A stretch of 64,000 nt of DNA from Stigmatella aurantiaca (GCF_900109545.1 NZ_FOAP01000020.1:99903-163902); one strand, 5' to 3'. Positions 17,407 through 26,427 are shown, counted from the first letter of the stretch. Numbers and translations: made by a program. The notes: generated by a model not told the origin, from the letters alone.

Positions 17407-18072
17407 ATGGCGATCGATCGCGAAAAGCTGGAGCGGGAGATTCGAGTGCTGTGCGAGCGCAAGGACACGGGCAGGGCCGTGGAGCGGGCGCTGCAGGGCT
17501 ATGGAATGGAGATCATGCGGTTGATGGCCTCCTTGCTGCGCAATCCGGAGCAGGCCAAGGATGCGTTCAGCCTCTTCTGCGAGATGCTCCTCAAGGGCCT
17601 GCCGGGATTCCGGTGGGAGAGTTCCTTCCGGACGTGGGCCTACCGCCTGGCACGCAATTCCTGCTACCAGCTCACCCACACCTCCGCCGAGCGCGAGACG
17701 CCTGTCACGTCCTCCGCGTTCCCGGATCAGGCGCAGGGGCACCGCTCCGACACGCTCCCCTGGCAGAGGACCTCGGTGAAGGAGCGCTTCCGGGCCCTGC
17801 GCGACAGCCTGGAGCCCGAGGAGCGGATGCTGCTGATGCTCCGGGTCGACCAGCGGCTGCCGTGGACCGAGGTGGCTCACGTCATGTGGGATCTGGATGC
17901 GCCTCCCACGGATGCGGACCTGGCGCGCAAGGCCACGGCCTTGCGGCAGCACTTCCAGCGCGTCAAGACCCACTTGCGCACCCTGGCCATCGAGCAGGGC
18001 CTCATCGAGCAGGACGAGGCCCCCCACGCGAAGACGCCCTCGCAGGAGCCGGGGGCGGAGCGCGAGCCCTAG
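17407..18072 (+). CDS. RNA polymerase sigma factor, ECF-like
   Basis: A 221-aa sigma-70-family protein. Region 2 reads AKDAFSLFCEMLLKGLPGFRWESSFRTWAYRLARNSC, with the W-SF-TW-Y-LARN pattern of ECF region 2. The C-terminal half (FRALRDSLEPEERMLLMLRVDQRLPWTEVAHVM) is region 4. There is an insertion-like stretch (LDAPPTDADLARKATALRQHFQRVK) instead of the normal recognition helix, so the -35 contact may be unusual; similar proteins are common in myxobacteria. ATG at 17407 is preceded by GGGAGCAAC. It lies 70 bp after the kinase giant and may be controlled with it. No anti-sigma gene adjoins. Confidence 0.8.
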   Translation: MAIDREKLEREIRVLCERKDTGRAVERALQGYGMEIMRLMASLLRNPEQAKDAFSLFCEMLLKGLPGFRWESSFRTWAYRLARNSCYQLTHTSAERETPVTSSAFPDQAQGHRSDTLPWQRTSVKERFRALRDSLEPEERMLLMLRVDQRLPWTEVAHVMWDLDAPPTDADLARKATALRQHFQRVKTHLRTLAIEQGLIEQDEAPHAKTPSQEPGAEREP

Positions 18073-18074
18073 GC

Positions 18075-19175
18075 CTACCCGGCCAGCAGTGCCAGGGGAA
18101 GCACCGTGATCCGCGAGGCCTCCACCCACGGGGCCCATCGGCGGCCCTCCAGCACACCCCCGAGGCCTCCCAGCGAGGCAAGAAACCAGGCCGCGAACGC
18201 GAGCTTGACCGGCCAGGCCAGTGAGGCCCCTCGGAAGAGGAAGAGGACGGTCACCAGCAGCGTCAACACGCCCACCCCCGACAGGTAGAGCACCCTCCGG
18301 TGCGAGGGCCGCACCTCGAAGCGGGGACGGCTGGACACCTCGTCCATGGGCGGGGCTTCCACGCCGGGCGGATGCCACCCCGGGGGCATGAACCAGAAGC
18401 GCAGCTTGTCCCGGAGCCGTGGCGTCTGGCGCACGAGGCTCAAGGCGGTCTGGAAGGGCATCCAGGCGGCCCGCAGTGGGTTGAAGGTGTTCGCCGGTTT
18501 GACGGTGCCGTAGACGACGGGCTCGCGCTCGGACTCGAAGGTGCCGAACAGCCGGTCCCAGACAATCAGCATGGCGCCGTGGTTCTTGTCCAGGTAACGG
18601 CCGTTGCAGGCATGGTGCACGCGGTGGTGGGAGGGCGTGACGAACACCCACTCGAGCGGCCCGAGCCGGTCAATCAGCTCGGTATGCACCCAGAACTGAT
18701 AGAGCGTGTTGAGTGCCACGGCCGTGGCGAACATGGCGGGGGGAAAGCCCAGCAACGCCAAGGGCAGGTAGAAGGCCCGCGAGAAGAAGGGCTGGACGGG
18801 GCCCTGCCGCAGGGCCACGGACAGGTTGAAGTCCTCGCTCTGGTGGTGGGGGGCATGCGCGGCCCAGCCCAGGTGCGTGCGGTGCGAGACGCGGTGGAAC
18901 CAGTAGTAACAGAAGTCCGTACCGAGCAGCAGCAGGGCCCACGCCCAGGCCGAGGAAGTGGGGATGTCGAAGAGGCGGACCGAGTAGAGCAGCACATAGG
19001 CCCCCGCCAGCAGCCCCCCGGCCACGGTGGTGAAGACCGTCTGGGCCGCGCCCAGGGAGAGGTTCGCGAAGACGTCCGGCCCCCGAAAGACACGGCGGCC
19101 CCTCAGACGCCCCGCCAACCATTCGAGGCCCATCAGGACGAAGAACAGGGGAATGGAGAGGACGATAAGGCTCAT
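18075..19175 (-). CDS. Sterol desaturase / fatty acid hydroxylase superfamily membrane protein
   Basis: A 366-aa integral membrane protein with the eight-histidine pattern of the superfamily: FHRVSHRTH, HAPHHQSEDFN and PSHHRVHHACNGRYLDKNHG. Four or more hydrophobic helices flank them, and additional helices near the C-terminus (LYLSGVGVLTLLVTVLFLF, LALLAG) extend it beyond the core domain. It should bind two irons and hydroxylate or desaturate a lipid; the lipid is not deducible. Start ATG 19175 is preferred to an upstream in-frame ATG at 19208 because the first hydrophobic helix begins directly after it. It is convergent with the sigma gene with 2 bp between stops. Confidence 0.85.
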   Translation of the reverse strand: MSLIVLSIPLFFVLMGLEWLAGRLRGRRVFRGPDVFANLSLGAAQTVFTTVAGGLLAGAYVLLYSVRLFDIPTSSAWAWALLLLGTDFCYYWFHRVSHRTHLGWAAHAPHHQSEDFNLSVALRQGPVQPFFSRAFYLPLALLGFPPAMFATAVALNTLYQFWVHTELIDRLGPLEWVFVTPSHHRVHHACNGRYLDKNHGAMLIVWDRLFGTFESEREPVVYGTVKPANTFNPLRAAWMPFQTALSLVRQTPRLRDKLRFWFMPPGWHPPGVEAPPMDEVSSRPRFEVRPSHRRVLYLSGVGVLTLLVTVLFLFRGASLAWPVKLAFAAWFLASLGGLGGVLEGRRWAPWVEASRITVLPLALLAG

Positions 19176-19243
19176 GGGTGAACTTTCGTTTCTGGAAGCC
19201 TCCCGCACTCTAATCTTCCCCAGGTTCTCGAAGGAGTCATGGC

Positions 19244-20752
19244 ATGAGCGGGAAGCGGGAAGGGGCGGCGCCCCACATGAGCGCGGAGGAGTTCCGGCGG
19301 CTGGGGCACCGGGTGGTGGACTGGGTGGCGGATTACTGGGCCCGCCTGGAGTCCTTCCCGGTGCGCGCGGCGGTGGCCCCAGGGGAGGTGCTGTCGAAGT
19401 TGCCTGCTCACCCTCCTGAGGAGGGGCTGGATGGGGAAGCGGGCTGGGAGGCCGTCTTCCGCGACCTGGAAGACGTGGTGCTGCCGGGCATCACCCACTG
19501 GCAGTCGCCTTCCTTCTTCGCCTACTTCCCCTCCAATGCCACCGGCCCCTCGGTGCTCGGCGAGCTGCTGTCGGCGGGCCTGGGCGTCCAGGGCATGCTC
19601 TGGTCCACGAGCCCCGCCGCCACCGAGATGGAATCGCGCGTGCTCGACTGGCTGGCCGAGCTGATGGGGTTGCCGGCCTCCTTCCGGATGGCGTCGGACA
19701 CGGGCGGTGGCGTCATCCAGGGCACCGCCAGCGAGGCCGCGCTGGTGGCCATGGTGGCCGCGCGCAACCGGGTCCGGCGGACGCTCGGCCGGGAGGCGGA
19801 GTGGGTGGCCTATACCTCCACCCAGACGCACTCCTCGGTGCTCAAGGCGGCCCTCATCTGTGGTGTGGCGAGGGAGGTGGCCGACAGCGTGCACCTGCGG
19901 CAGATCGACACCGACGCGGGCTACGCGCTGCGTCCGGACGCGCTGGAGCGCGCCGTGCGCGAGGATCTGGCCGCGGGCCGCCAGCCCTTCTTCGTGTGCG
20001 CCTCGCTGGGCACCACCTCCTCGGGGGCCATGGATCCGGTGCCCGCGGTGGTGGAGGCGCTCGGCCGCACGGGCTTCACCGCCGCCGGCGGGTGGGTTCA
20101 TGTGGACGCGGCCTGGGCGGGCTCCGCGCTCGTGTGTCCCGAGTTCCGCGCCCTGGGCGCGGGGCTGGAGGGGGTGGACTCCTTCGCCTTCAACCCACAC
20201 AAGTGGCTGCTCACCCACTTCGACTGCAACGCCTTCTACACGCGCGACCGCCGGGCGCTGCTCGATGCGCTGAGCGTGATGCCCGAGTACCTGCGCAACG
20301 CCGCGAGCGCGAGCGGCCAGGTGGTGGACTACCGCGACTGGCAGGTGCCGCTGGGCCGCCGCTTCCGGGCGCTGAAGCTGTGGCTGGTGCTGCGCCACTA
20401 CGGCGCCCAGGGCCTGCGCGCCTACCTGCGCGAGCACGTGCGGCAGGCGGAGCTGTTCGCAGGCTGGGTGGAGGCCGACGCGCGCTTCGAGCTGGCCGTG
20501 CCGCGCTCGCTGGCGCTGGTGTGCTTCCGGCTCAAGCCCCTGCCCGGCGAGGCACCCGAGGCCACGGATGCGCGCAACCGCGGCTTGCTGGACCGGCTCA
20601 ACGCGAGCGGGAAGGCCTTCCTCACCCACACGGTGCTGCCCGGGGTGGACGGCGCGCCCGCACGTTTCGTGCTGCGGTTGGCCATCGGTTCCGTCCGCAC
20701 CGAGGAGCGGCACGTGCGCGCCGTCTGGGAGCAGCTGGGTGCCCTCGCCTGA
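19244..20752 (+). CDS. Pyridoxal-phosphate-dependent aromatic-L-amino-acid decarboxylase family protein
   Basis: A 502-aa group II decarboxylase. The N-terminus (SAEEFRRLGHRVVDWVADYWARLESFPV), the substrate-site HWQSPSFFAYFPSN, the cofactor pocket (GTASEAALVAMVAARN; HVDAAWAGSALVCPE) and the PLP-binding lysine in FNPHKWLLTHFDCN all match the tryptophan/DOPA decarboxylase branch. It converts an aromatic amino acid to its amine in the cytoplasm. Substrate choice between Trp, Tyr and DOPA cannot be read. It is divergent from the hydroxylase gene (68 bp between starts) and convergent with an O-methyltransferase; an amine-methylating link is possible but unproven. Confidence 0.92.
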   Translation: MSGKREGAAPHMSAEEFRRLGHRVVDWVADYWARLESFPVRAAVAPGEVLSKLPAHPPEEGLDGEAGWEAVFRDLEDVVLPGITHWQSPSFFAYFPSNATGPSVLGELLSAGLGVQGMLWSTSPAATEMESRVLDWLAELMGLPASFRMASDTGGGVIQGTASEAALVAMVAARNRVRRTLGREAEWVAYTSTQTHSSVLKAALICGVAREVADSVHLRQIDTDAGYALRPDALERAVREDLAAGRQPFFVCASLGTTSSGAMDPVPAVVEALGRTGFTAAGGWVHVDAAWAGSALVCPEFRALGAGLEGVDSFAFNPHKWLLTHFDCNAFYTRDRRALLDALSVMPEYLRNAASASGQVVDYRDWQVPLGRRFRALKLWLVLRHYGAQGLRAYLREHVRQAELFAGWVEADARFELAVPRSLALVCFRLKPLPGEAPEATDARNRGLLDRLNASGKAFLTHTVLPGVDGAPARFVLRLAIGSVRTEERHVRAVWEQLGALA

Positions 20753-20761
20753 AGGTCAGGC
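20747..20761. terminator. Small hairpin spanning two convergent stop codons
   Basis: GCCTGA (20747-20752), AGG, TCAGGC (20756-20761) form a perfect 6-bp stem that contains the TGA stop of the decarboxylase and, on the other strand, the TGA of the methyltransferase. There is no T-run on either side, so termination activity is uncertain. The coincidence of stop codons and dyad is notable. Confidence 0.3.
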
Positions 20762-21376
20762 CGGCTCGAACCGGCTGATCTCCAGGCCACTGCCCACCGG
20801 GAGCAGGACGCTGGTCATTCCGGGCTTCGCACGCACGGCCCGGCCATAGCGCTTCACCCCTTCTCCGCCGGGGTAGATCATGTTGTCGGCGACGATGATC
20901 GCGCCCGGATTGAGCTTGGGATAGAAAGCGTCCAGGCACGGCTCGTAGAGGTCTTTCCAGAGATCGACGAGGACGAAGTCGAGCCCGGACGGCAGGGCTG
21001 CGATCAGCTGAAGCGCATCGCCCACCTGGAAGTCGATGCTGCCGGCCAGCCCCGCCTTCGCCGCCATGTCGCGCGCGTAGGCCGCTTTGTAATCCTGCAG
21101 CTCCAGGGTGGTCACCCGGCCACCGGTCGCCTGTGCGGCTTCCGCCAGCCAGATCCCGGAGTAGCCGTAGGAAGTGCCAATCTCCAGGATGTTGGGCGCT
21201 TTCAAGCTGCGCACGAGGATGTTGAGCAGCTTGCCTGTGTCCGGTCCCACGGAGAGCAGAACCTGATCACGCCAATTCTCGTGGCCTCCTGTGGGCGGTG
21301 CTTCCCGCAAGCGCCGGTCCTCTTCGCGCATGCGCTCGTGATAGGCGTCGAGCACCGCCATGACCTTCTCATCCAT
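20756..21376 (-). CDS. O-methyltransferase (class I, SAM-dependent)
   Basis: A 206-aa O-methyltransferase of the CCoAOMT-like family (methyltransferase 3). The SAM site reads NILEIGTSYGYSGIWLA, then VTTLELQDYKAAYARDM, with the metal-binding LDFVLVDLWKDLYEPC and ADNMIYPGG. It should methylate a catechol-type or similar hydroxyl. The start ATG 21376 follows AGGATCCACC; in-frame ATGs at 21406, 21415 and 21424 would add up to 16 residues. It is tail-to-tail with the aromatic decarboxylase (3 bp between stops). Confidence 0.88.
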   Translation of the reverse strand: MDEKVMAVLDAYHERMREEDRRLREAPPTGGHENWRDQVLLSVGPDTGKLLNILVRSLKAPNILEIGTSYGYSGIWLAEAAQATGGRVTTLELQDYKAAYARDMAAKAGLAGSIDFQVGDALQLIAALPSGLDFVLVDLWKDLYEPCLDAFYPKLNPGAIIVADNMIYPGGEGVKRYGRAVRAKPGMTSVLLPVGSGLEISRFEPA

Positions 21377-21568
21377 GGGTGGATCCTGGGTTGGAGGGGG
21401 AAACATCGCTGTCATTCTCGCCACGGTGCCAGTAGGCCGCTGCCTTGGACGGCTCCGCGCCAGCAGGTTGCGATGGAGGATAGATGCATCGGCGTCAAGG
21501 CAACCTCGGGAGGGCGGTGGGGTGGGAGGAGGGCGTGAGTCCAGCGCCTAGGACGGCCGCCTGCTGCC

Positions 21569-22261
21569 TCAGCGCTTCAGCTTGTAGCGCAGCCAGAGCA
21601 GGTCGCCCTTGCGCTTCTCGAAGGAGACCAGCTTCAGGTGGCGAGCGGGCCCTTTTCCCTCTTTCGCGTCGAAGAGCGACGGGGTGCCGATGGCACCGTC
21701 CGCAATGGGGGCCACCAGCACGCTCAACTCGTCAATGAGGTCCGCCGCCAGGAAGGAGCCGTTGATCTTTCCTCCGCCCTCCAGGAGCAGCTTCCGGATG
21801 CCGAACTCCTTCCTGAGCTTCTCGAGCACCCTCTTCAGGTTCAATTCCGTCTTGCCGCCAAACACGTAGGAGACGCCCTTGGATTGAAGGAAGGCCAGGT
21901 AGTCGTCCGGGACTTGCTCGGTGAGGACCGTAATCACGTGCTCCTCATCGATGGCGCCCGACTTCCAGGTGAGCTTGCCGGAGGGGTCCAGGGCGATGGC
22001 GTAGGACTCCGCATCGCGCCTGGCGATGAAGTCCGTCCTCGGAATCGGGTGCGGCACCTGGCGTGAGGGAACCCGTGCCTTCCCGGCGTAGGGTTCCATC
22101 GAGATCCGGCCGATCATCCACGCATCGGCGTTGAAGGTCTGGGCCGTCCGCTCGTACTCGCCCAGAACGCTGGGTGGGAGCTTCCAGCCCGTGGTGACGA
22201 TTCTCCCATCGAGGGAGGGGACCATGTGGCACACCACGTACGGCCGCTTCGCTCCATTCAT
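21569..22261 (-). CDS. RibD C-terminal / dihydrofolate-reductase-like oxidoreductase
   Basis: A 230-aa protein of the RibD_C/DHFR-like fold. It starts KRPYVVCHMVPSLDGRIVT, the usual first strand and active-site loop, and continues with DAWMIGRISME and the NADPH-binding segment LLLEGGGKINGSFLAADLIDELSVLVAPI. It lacks the deaminase half of RibD, so it is a stand-alone reductase of uncertain substrate rather than a riboflavin enzyme. The ATG at 22261 (MNGAKRPY) is chosen for the AGGAG placed 6 bp upstream; an ATG at 22276 is also in frame. It is divergent from the DUF574 methyltransferase. Confidence 0.85.
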   Translation of the reverse strand: MNGAKRPYVVCHMVPSLDGRIVTTGWKLPPSVLGEYERTAQTFNADAWMIGRISMEPYAGKARVPSRQVPHPIPRTDFIARRDAESYAIALDPSGKLTWKSGAIDEEHVITVLTEQVPDDYLAFLQSKGVSYVFGGKTELNLKRVLEKLRKEFGIRKLLLEGGGKINGSFLAADLIDELSVLVAPIADGAIGTPSLFDAKEGKGPARHLKLVSFEKRKGDLLWLRYKLKR

Positions 22262-22355
22262 CTGCCAGCTCCTCATGCGTGTGGATTGACCGGGATTATC
22301 CGGGAACGCTGCGGTTCATGCATCCGTCTGCGAGAAGCATGCGAGAGTGCTTCCC

Positions 22356-23114
22356 ATGGATCCTATCAAGCCCAATATCAGCCGGATCTACGACTATGTC
22401 CTCGGCGGCCAGCACAACCTGGAGGTCGACCGGAGCGCTGCCCAGCACATCCTGAAGGTGTTCCCCGCCTACCCGCTATGGGCGCGCCTGAACCGGGAGT
22501 TTCTTCAAGTCATGGCCAGGCAGTGGGCCGCGGAAGGGCAGACCCATGTCCTCGATCTCGGCTCGGGGATGCCGACCCAGGGCCACTTCCATTCGGTCAT
22601 GCCCAACGCGCGGATCCTCTACAGCGACAATGATCCGGTCACGGTCGAGTATGCCCGGACCCTCATCGGGGACAATCCGGCCGTCGCCTATCTTGAGGCG
22701 GATGTGCGCCAGCCCGAAGCGCTCCTGCGCGCCGCCGAGCAGCATTTCCACGGAGCGCGCAAAGTGGCCATTGGCTTCATCGGAGTGGCCTATTTCGTCG
22801 ATGACGCGAGCCTGGCGCGCGTGATGAGGACCCTCCATGACTGGGCCGCGCCCGGCAGCGTCATGGCGCTCTCTCAGACCGTCAGCGGTGAGATGACGGA
22901 GACGGGCCGCCAGCAAATGGAGTCCTTCAAGCGCGGGGGCGTCGAGCTCCTGCCGCGCAGCGAGGCCGCGCTCCGCCGCCTCGTCGAGCCTTGGGAGATC
23001 CGCGAGTTCGCCCCACTGGAGCGCTGGCCCGGTATCGAGACCCGGGTCCAGGCGTCCGACCGCGGGGATGCCAAGGCGGGGATGCTCGGAGTCCGCCTCG
23101 TGCGTCCGGGCTGA
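22356..23114 (+). CDS. SAM-dependent methyltransferase, DUF574 (Methyltransf_19) family
   Basis: A 252-aa predicted methyltransferase. The family-typical start is present (PNISRIYDYVLGGQHNLEVDR), followed by SAM motif I (HVLDLGSGMPTQGHFH), the acidic loop ILYSDNDPVTVEYA, and EADVRQPE. These proteins are very common in streptomycetes and rarer elsewhere, so transfer into this lineage is possible; base composition does not stand out. Substrate unknown. A GTG at 22347 would add three residues. It is convergent with the small gene 23121-23516 (6 bp between stops). Confidence 0.85.
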   Translation: MDPIKPNISRIYDYVLGGQHNLEVDRSAAQHILKVFPAYPLWARLNREFLQVMARQWAAEGQTHVLDLGSGMPTQGHFHSVMPNARILYSDNDPVTVEYARTLIGDNPAVAYLEADVRQPEALLRAAEQHFHGARKVAIGFIGVAYFVDDASLARVMRTLHDWAAPGSVMALSQTVSGEMTETGRQQMESFKRGGVELLPRSEAALRRLVEPWEIREFAPLERWPGIETRVQASDRGDAKAGMLGVRLVRPG

Positions 23115-23120
23115 CGCGGG

Positions 23121-23516
23121 TCAAGGCCGTGAGGGCCAGGGTTCCTCCGCCATCTTCGGGCGCCGCTCCGGGGTGGGGGCGCATCCGCCCAGCCACTCCC
23201 AGGCCGCTCCCTTCCAGAGCTGCTCGCGCCAGTTCAGGCGTGCCGCGGCTTCACGCGCCTTGGCTTCGTGAGCGAGCAGCGCCCAGCCCACCCGGGACTG
23301 CTTGCTGTCCCCGCTCTTGAACTTCAGCAGCCGACGCTGGCCGCGGGCCTCCTCGAGGTCCGCGGCCCAGAGGGCCTGATGCCGGGCTCCTTCTCCCTGG
23401 CAGTCCACCTGATGCCGGTCACACCAGGCGAAGACCTCTCTCGCCCGGACCAGCTTGGTGCCCTTGGACAGCTCCGTGACCGCGGCCACGAGGAGGTCGG
23501 CGGTGATGACACGCAT
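23121..23516 (-). CDS. Hypothetical protein (131 aa)
   Basis: A small, soluble, basic protein that I do not recognise. It begins MRVITADLLVAAVTELSKG and carries DCQGEGARHQALWAADLEEARGQ and a Trp-rich region (RLNWREQLWKGAAWEWLGG) before a Pro/Arg tail. It has no signal or membrane segment. Third-position G/C use is like that of its neighbours, which supports it being real. An upstream start at 23579 would add 21 residues of poorer quality. No functional context: it is convergent with a methyltransferase and downstream of a vWA gene on the same strand (106 bp). Confidence 0.55.
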   Translation of the reverse strand: MRVITADLLVAAVTELSKGTKLVRAREVFAWCDRHQVDCQGEGARHQALWAADLEEARGQRRLLKFKSGDSKQSRVGWALLAHEAKAREAAARLNWREQLWKGAAWEWLGGCAPTPERRPKMAEEPWPSRP

Positions 23517-23622
23517 GGGAAGACCACCGGATGAAGTGATGGTGGTCAACCTAATGCGTGTCACCAGGCGAAGGGTCATGAGCCCTTCATGGCTCTGTCA
23601 TGGTTTCGTCATGGCCGCCGGC

Positions 23623-25584
23623 TTAGGCCTTCTCCGCGTACTCCTGGCAGCAGCAGAACTCGGTCGTGGTGGTCGTGCTCGACTTGCTGCCGCAGATCAC
23701 CTTCTCCAGGAGCTCCTGGAAGCCGTTCAGCGCGTCCTTGGAGGTGAACGCCTTGCCGCCGGTCTCGGACGCGGCGCGCGCGAACTCATTCTCCAGCGCC
23801 TTTCGCTGCTTCTCCTTCGCGCCGCTCGTGCCGAGGTACGTGTGGATCCGGACATCGCTCTTCTTGGCGGCGTCGATGGCGCGGTTGGCGGCGTCGATAT
23901 CCTCTTGATTCACGTCGCTGCCGCCGCCCTCGAACGCCTCGTCGCCGAGGAAGAAGACCGCGCGCTTGGCGGAGGGCCGCCAGTCATAGTGCGCGATGAC
24001 GTCCTCGATGGCGCGCGCCCCGTCCTCCTGCGCGCCGCCGCCCGCCACCGTGCCCTTCTTGCGCCCCCGGAGCGCGGACTCGTCCGCCTTGGCGGTACCG
24101 GTCAGGTAGTTCTTGACCGTGGTGTCGAAGCGCGTGTTCTTGAACGTTCCTTCGATGCCCAGGTACGTGACGCGCAGGTCCGAGGGGCACTTGGTCTTGG
24201 CCGTCTCGATGGCCGCGCCGACCGCCTTGTTCAGCGCGTCGGCCTCGTCCTTCATCGAGACGCTGGAGTCGATGACCACGACGAGATCGACCGCGGGCGT
24301 GGAGGTGCTCTCTTCGGTGACCGTGGTCCCCGTGGCCAGCTTGGGGAAGTCCAGCGTCTTGCCGAGATAGCTCTGCGGGCCTTCGCCGCCGATTCCGGTG
24401 AGCTGCGCCGGCAGGGTGGTGTCCGCGGTCAGGCTGCAGACGCCCTTCGCCGGGGTGCCGGTCACGAACGTGAAGCGCGGATCGTCACCGTCCTGCTTGA
24501 AGTAGAACGTCTGGACGTTGGCCTGGTTGAGCGTGCCGACGGTCTTGTCGTGGTAGTAGAACGCGGTCAGCTTGGGCTCCCCGCCACCGGCCGGGGTCTC
24601 ATAGGTAAAGCAGCCCTTGCCCGCGATCGAGCCGTCCGGGTTCTTCACGGCGAAGGTGTAGCTGGTGGTGCTCCCAGACTGCTTGCCAGGTTTGTCCTTG
24701 ATGACAATGGTGGGCTTGGCTGGCGTCGCGGGCTTGGAAGGCTGATCGGCCTTGGACGGCGTGGAAGGCTGATCGGACTTGCGAAGGAAGGCGGTGGCGA
24801 CGTACAGCCCCGAGTTGTCGATGCGCGGCGCCCGGTTGTTGCCCACGGGGAAGATGTCGTAACGCAAGTGCAGCGTCTTGCAGCCAGCCGCATCGAGCCG
24901 CACCAGGCCCATCACCGTATCGATCGAGTTGGCCATGCCGCCGGGAGCCGGCTTCGAGGTGCCTTGCAGCACGCCGTTCGTGAGGCTCAACTGCGCGCTC
25001 GGCTGATTCCCCCCGGAGGTGGGAGGTGCCGCGCCGCCGTTGAGCAGCTTCCAGCCCGCGGGACTGGCGGCGCTGCCGTCGGCGAGCGTGCCGGTCATGG
25101 TGACCGTCGTCCTGGCGTAGGTCAGGCCGGCGTAGATATCGCTCAAGCCGATGAGCGTATGGGCTCCCGCGACGCCGTCCTTGCCCCCGGCCTTCGAGCC
25201 CTTGTACCGGGAGAAGTCGAGCTCGACCGTGAAGTTGTTCTGGGCGCTGGTGAACTGCCTGTTGGCCTGCATGCGGATCGCGTTGACGCTGGTGGACGTC
25301 AAGCCCGCCTGCTCATTCTTGCCGAACGAGCTGGCGCCGGTGCCATCATTGATCGAGCCGTGCGGGGCCACGCCCCCGTTGTTCCAGTCAAAGGTGCCGA
25401 AGCCAGAGCTGACGCCGAACCGGATGCCGATCTCCCCGCCCAACCCGTCGGGGATATAGCGCCACTGGTTCCAGTCGCCGGAGCCATTCCACTTGTACCC
25501 AGAGGGGTCCCAGAACACGAGGTCGAGCGTTTCGGTGGAGGGAGGCGGGAGATGGGGCGTTTGTGAAACATTGGGCTGTAACAT
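23623..25584 (-). CDS. von Willebrand factor A domain protein with Cys-rich C-terminus
   Basis: A 653-aa protein. Residues 1-270 are rich in Gly, Asn, Trp and Ser (VFWDPSGYKWNG, DWNNGGVAPHGSINDG) and resemble beta-rich surface proteins. A Pro/Ser/Thr/Lys linker (about 275-310) follows. The vWA domain spans about 430-620 with a complete MIDAS start, DSSVS from Asp439, and RAVFFLGDEAFEGGG as the later metal loop. The protein ends in a Cys cluster (EFCCCQEYAEKA). No Sec signal is evident despite this surface-like composition, so it may be exported by another route or be cytoplasmic. The EF-hand-like gene is 51 bp upstream on the same strand, probably one operon. Confidence 0.75.
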   Translation of the reverse strand: MLQPNVSQTPHLPPPSTETLDLVFWDPSGYKWNGSGDWNQWRYIPDGLGGEIGIRFGVSSGFGTFDWNNGGVAPHGSINDGTGASSFGKNEQAGLTSTSVNAIRMQANRQFTSAQNNFTVELDFSRYKGSKAGGKDGVAGAHTLIGLSDIYAGLTYARTTVTMTGTLADGSAASPAGWKLLNGGAAPPTSGGNQPSAQLSLTNGVLQGTSKPAPGGMANSIDTVMGLVRLDAAGCKTLHLRYDIFPVGNNRAPRIDNSGLYVATAFLRKSDQPSTPSKADQPSKPATPAKPTIVIKDKPGKQSGSTTSYTFAVKNPDGSIAGKGCFTYETPAGGGEPKLTAFYYHDKTVGTLNQANVQTFYFKQDGDDPRFTFVTGTPAKGVCSLTADTTLPAQLTGIGGEGPQSYLGKTLDFPKLATGTTVTEESTSTPAVDLVVVIDSSVSMKDEADALNKAVGAAIETAKTKCPSDLRVTYLGIEGTFKNTRFDTTVKNYLTGTAKADESALRGRKKGTVAGGGAQEDGARAIEDVIAHYDWRPSAKRAVFFLGDEAFEGGGSDVNQEDIDAANRAIDAAKKSDVRIHTYLGTSGAKEKQRKALENEFARAASETGGKAFTSKDALNGFQELLEKVICGSKSSTTTTTEFCCCQEYAEKA

Positions 25585-25635
25585 GAGTCAGGGGTCCTTT
25601 CACGAAAGTACGGTGCACAGCGGAGAGGGAAAGCT

Positions 25636-26427
25636 TCAGGTCCAGATGACGCCGGTCTTCAGCCCCACGAGATTGCCGGCGGAGTCGGTGCCCACGATGT
25701 AGAGCGGGTGCTCCGCGCCCAGTTCCGGATTGTCGCGGCCGAGGATCGCCGCATGGAGCTCGCGGAGGTGGGCCTTCATGAACCGGACGAGCTCCTCGGC
25801 CTGCTCATGTTCGGGCATGTCGTAATGGGCGTTGATGAGTGCCTGGAGGCACGGATCCGCGGACTCGAACCTCGCGACCTCGTGTTCCGGCCGGTTCGTG
25901 AGCTTGAGCGTGGAGCGGAGGACGTCCGGGGTGAGCTGGGAGAGCTTTGCCGCGGCGTGGAAGGGCTGGATGGGCACCCCGCCCTCCGAGCCGTAGTAGC
26001 CGTCGAAGAAGAGCCCTTTCGAGAGCTCGCCAAGCTTTTTCGCGAGCGCCTCGCCCGTGGGCGCGGTCGCCGCTTTGAGCGAGCGCGCGAGGGTGACGGC
26101 GAGCTTGCCCAGCTCGGACATTCGCGCGATCTCGTCCTCGGAGAGGCCATTGTTGTCGAGATCAAAGCGATCGACGAGGTCGGTCTGGATGAACTTGAGC
26201 GCGGCGCCGATATCGGCCTTGGTCACCCGGGCCGAGCGCGCGCTGTCGCGGCGATCGATGAATCGATAGAGCGTGTCGACGAGCGCCCGCTCCGTGCCCT
26301 CCAGCGAGAGGAGCTTGGTGCGGATGTCTTTCCGGCTGACGATGCCATCAGGCCCCGCGGCACCGAGGAGCTGCTCCGCCGCGCGATTGAGTGCAGTGTG
26401 GACATCCGATGTGGCAATGGTAGGCAT
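25636..26427 (-). CDS. EF-hand-like protein, probable partner of the vWA protein
   Basis: A 263-aa, mostly helical soluble protein. Residues 89-99 read DLDNNGLSEDE, an EF-hand-like calcium loop that is one residue shorter than canonical; further Asp-rich helix-loop segments lie near 26-36 (GPDGIVSRKDI) and 57-72. The C-terminus (DMPEHEQAEELVRFMKAHLRELHAAI, then ELGAEHPLYIVGTD) is distinct and unplaced. ATG 26427 is chosen over 26490 for the GGAGAG upstream. It lies 51 bp upstream of the vWA gene, so calcium might regulate the pair; this is inference from position. Confidence 0.65.
   Translation of the reverse strand: MPTIATSDVHTALNRAAEQLLGAAGPDGIVSRKDIRTKLLSLEGTERALVDTLYRFIDRRDSARSARVTKADIGAALKFIQTDLVDRFDLDNNGLSEDEIARMSELGKLAVTLARSLKAATAPTGEALAKKLGELSKGLFFDGYYGSEGGVPIQPFHAAAKLSQLTPDVLRSTLKLTNRPEHEVARFESADPCLQALINAHYDMPEHEQAEELVRFMKAHLRELHAAILGRDNPELGAEHPLYIVGTDSAGNLVGLKTGVIWT

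Noticed and set aside
14106..17468. Open frame of 1120 codons antisense to the kinase/cyclase/AAA gene
   Set aside because: Lies wholly opposite a gene with clear domains; such frames arise in GC-rich DNA with biased third positions, and it has no recognisable motif.
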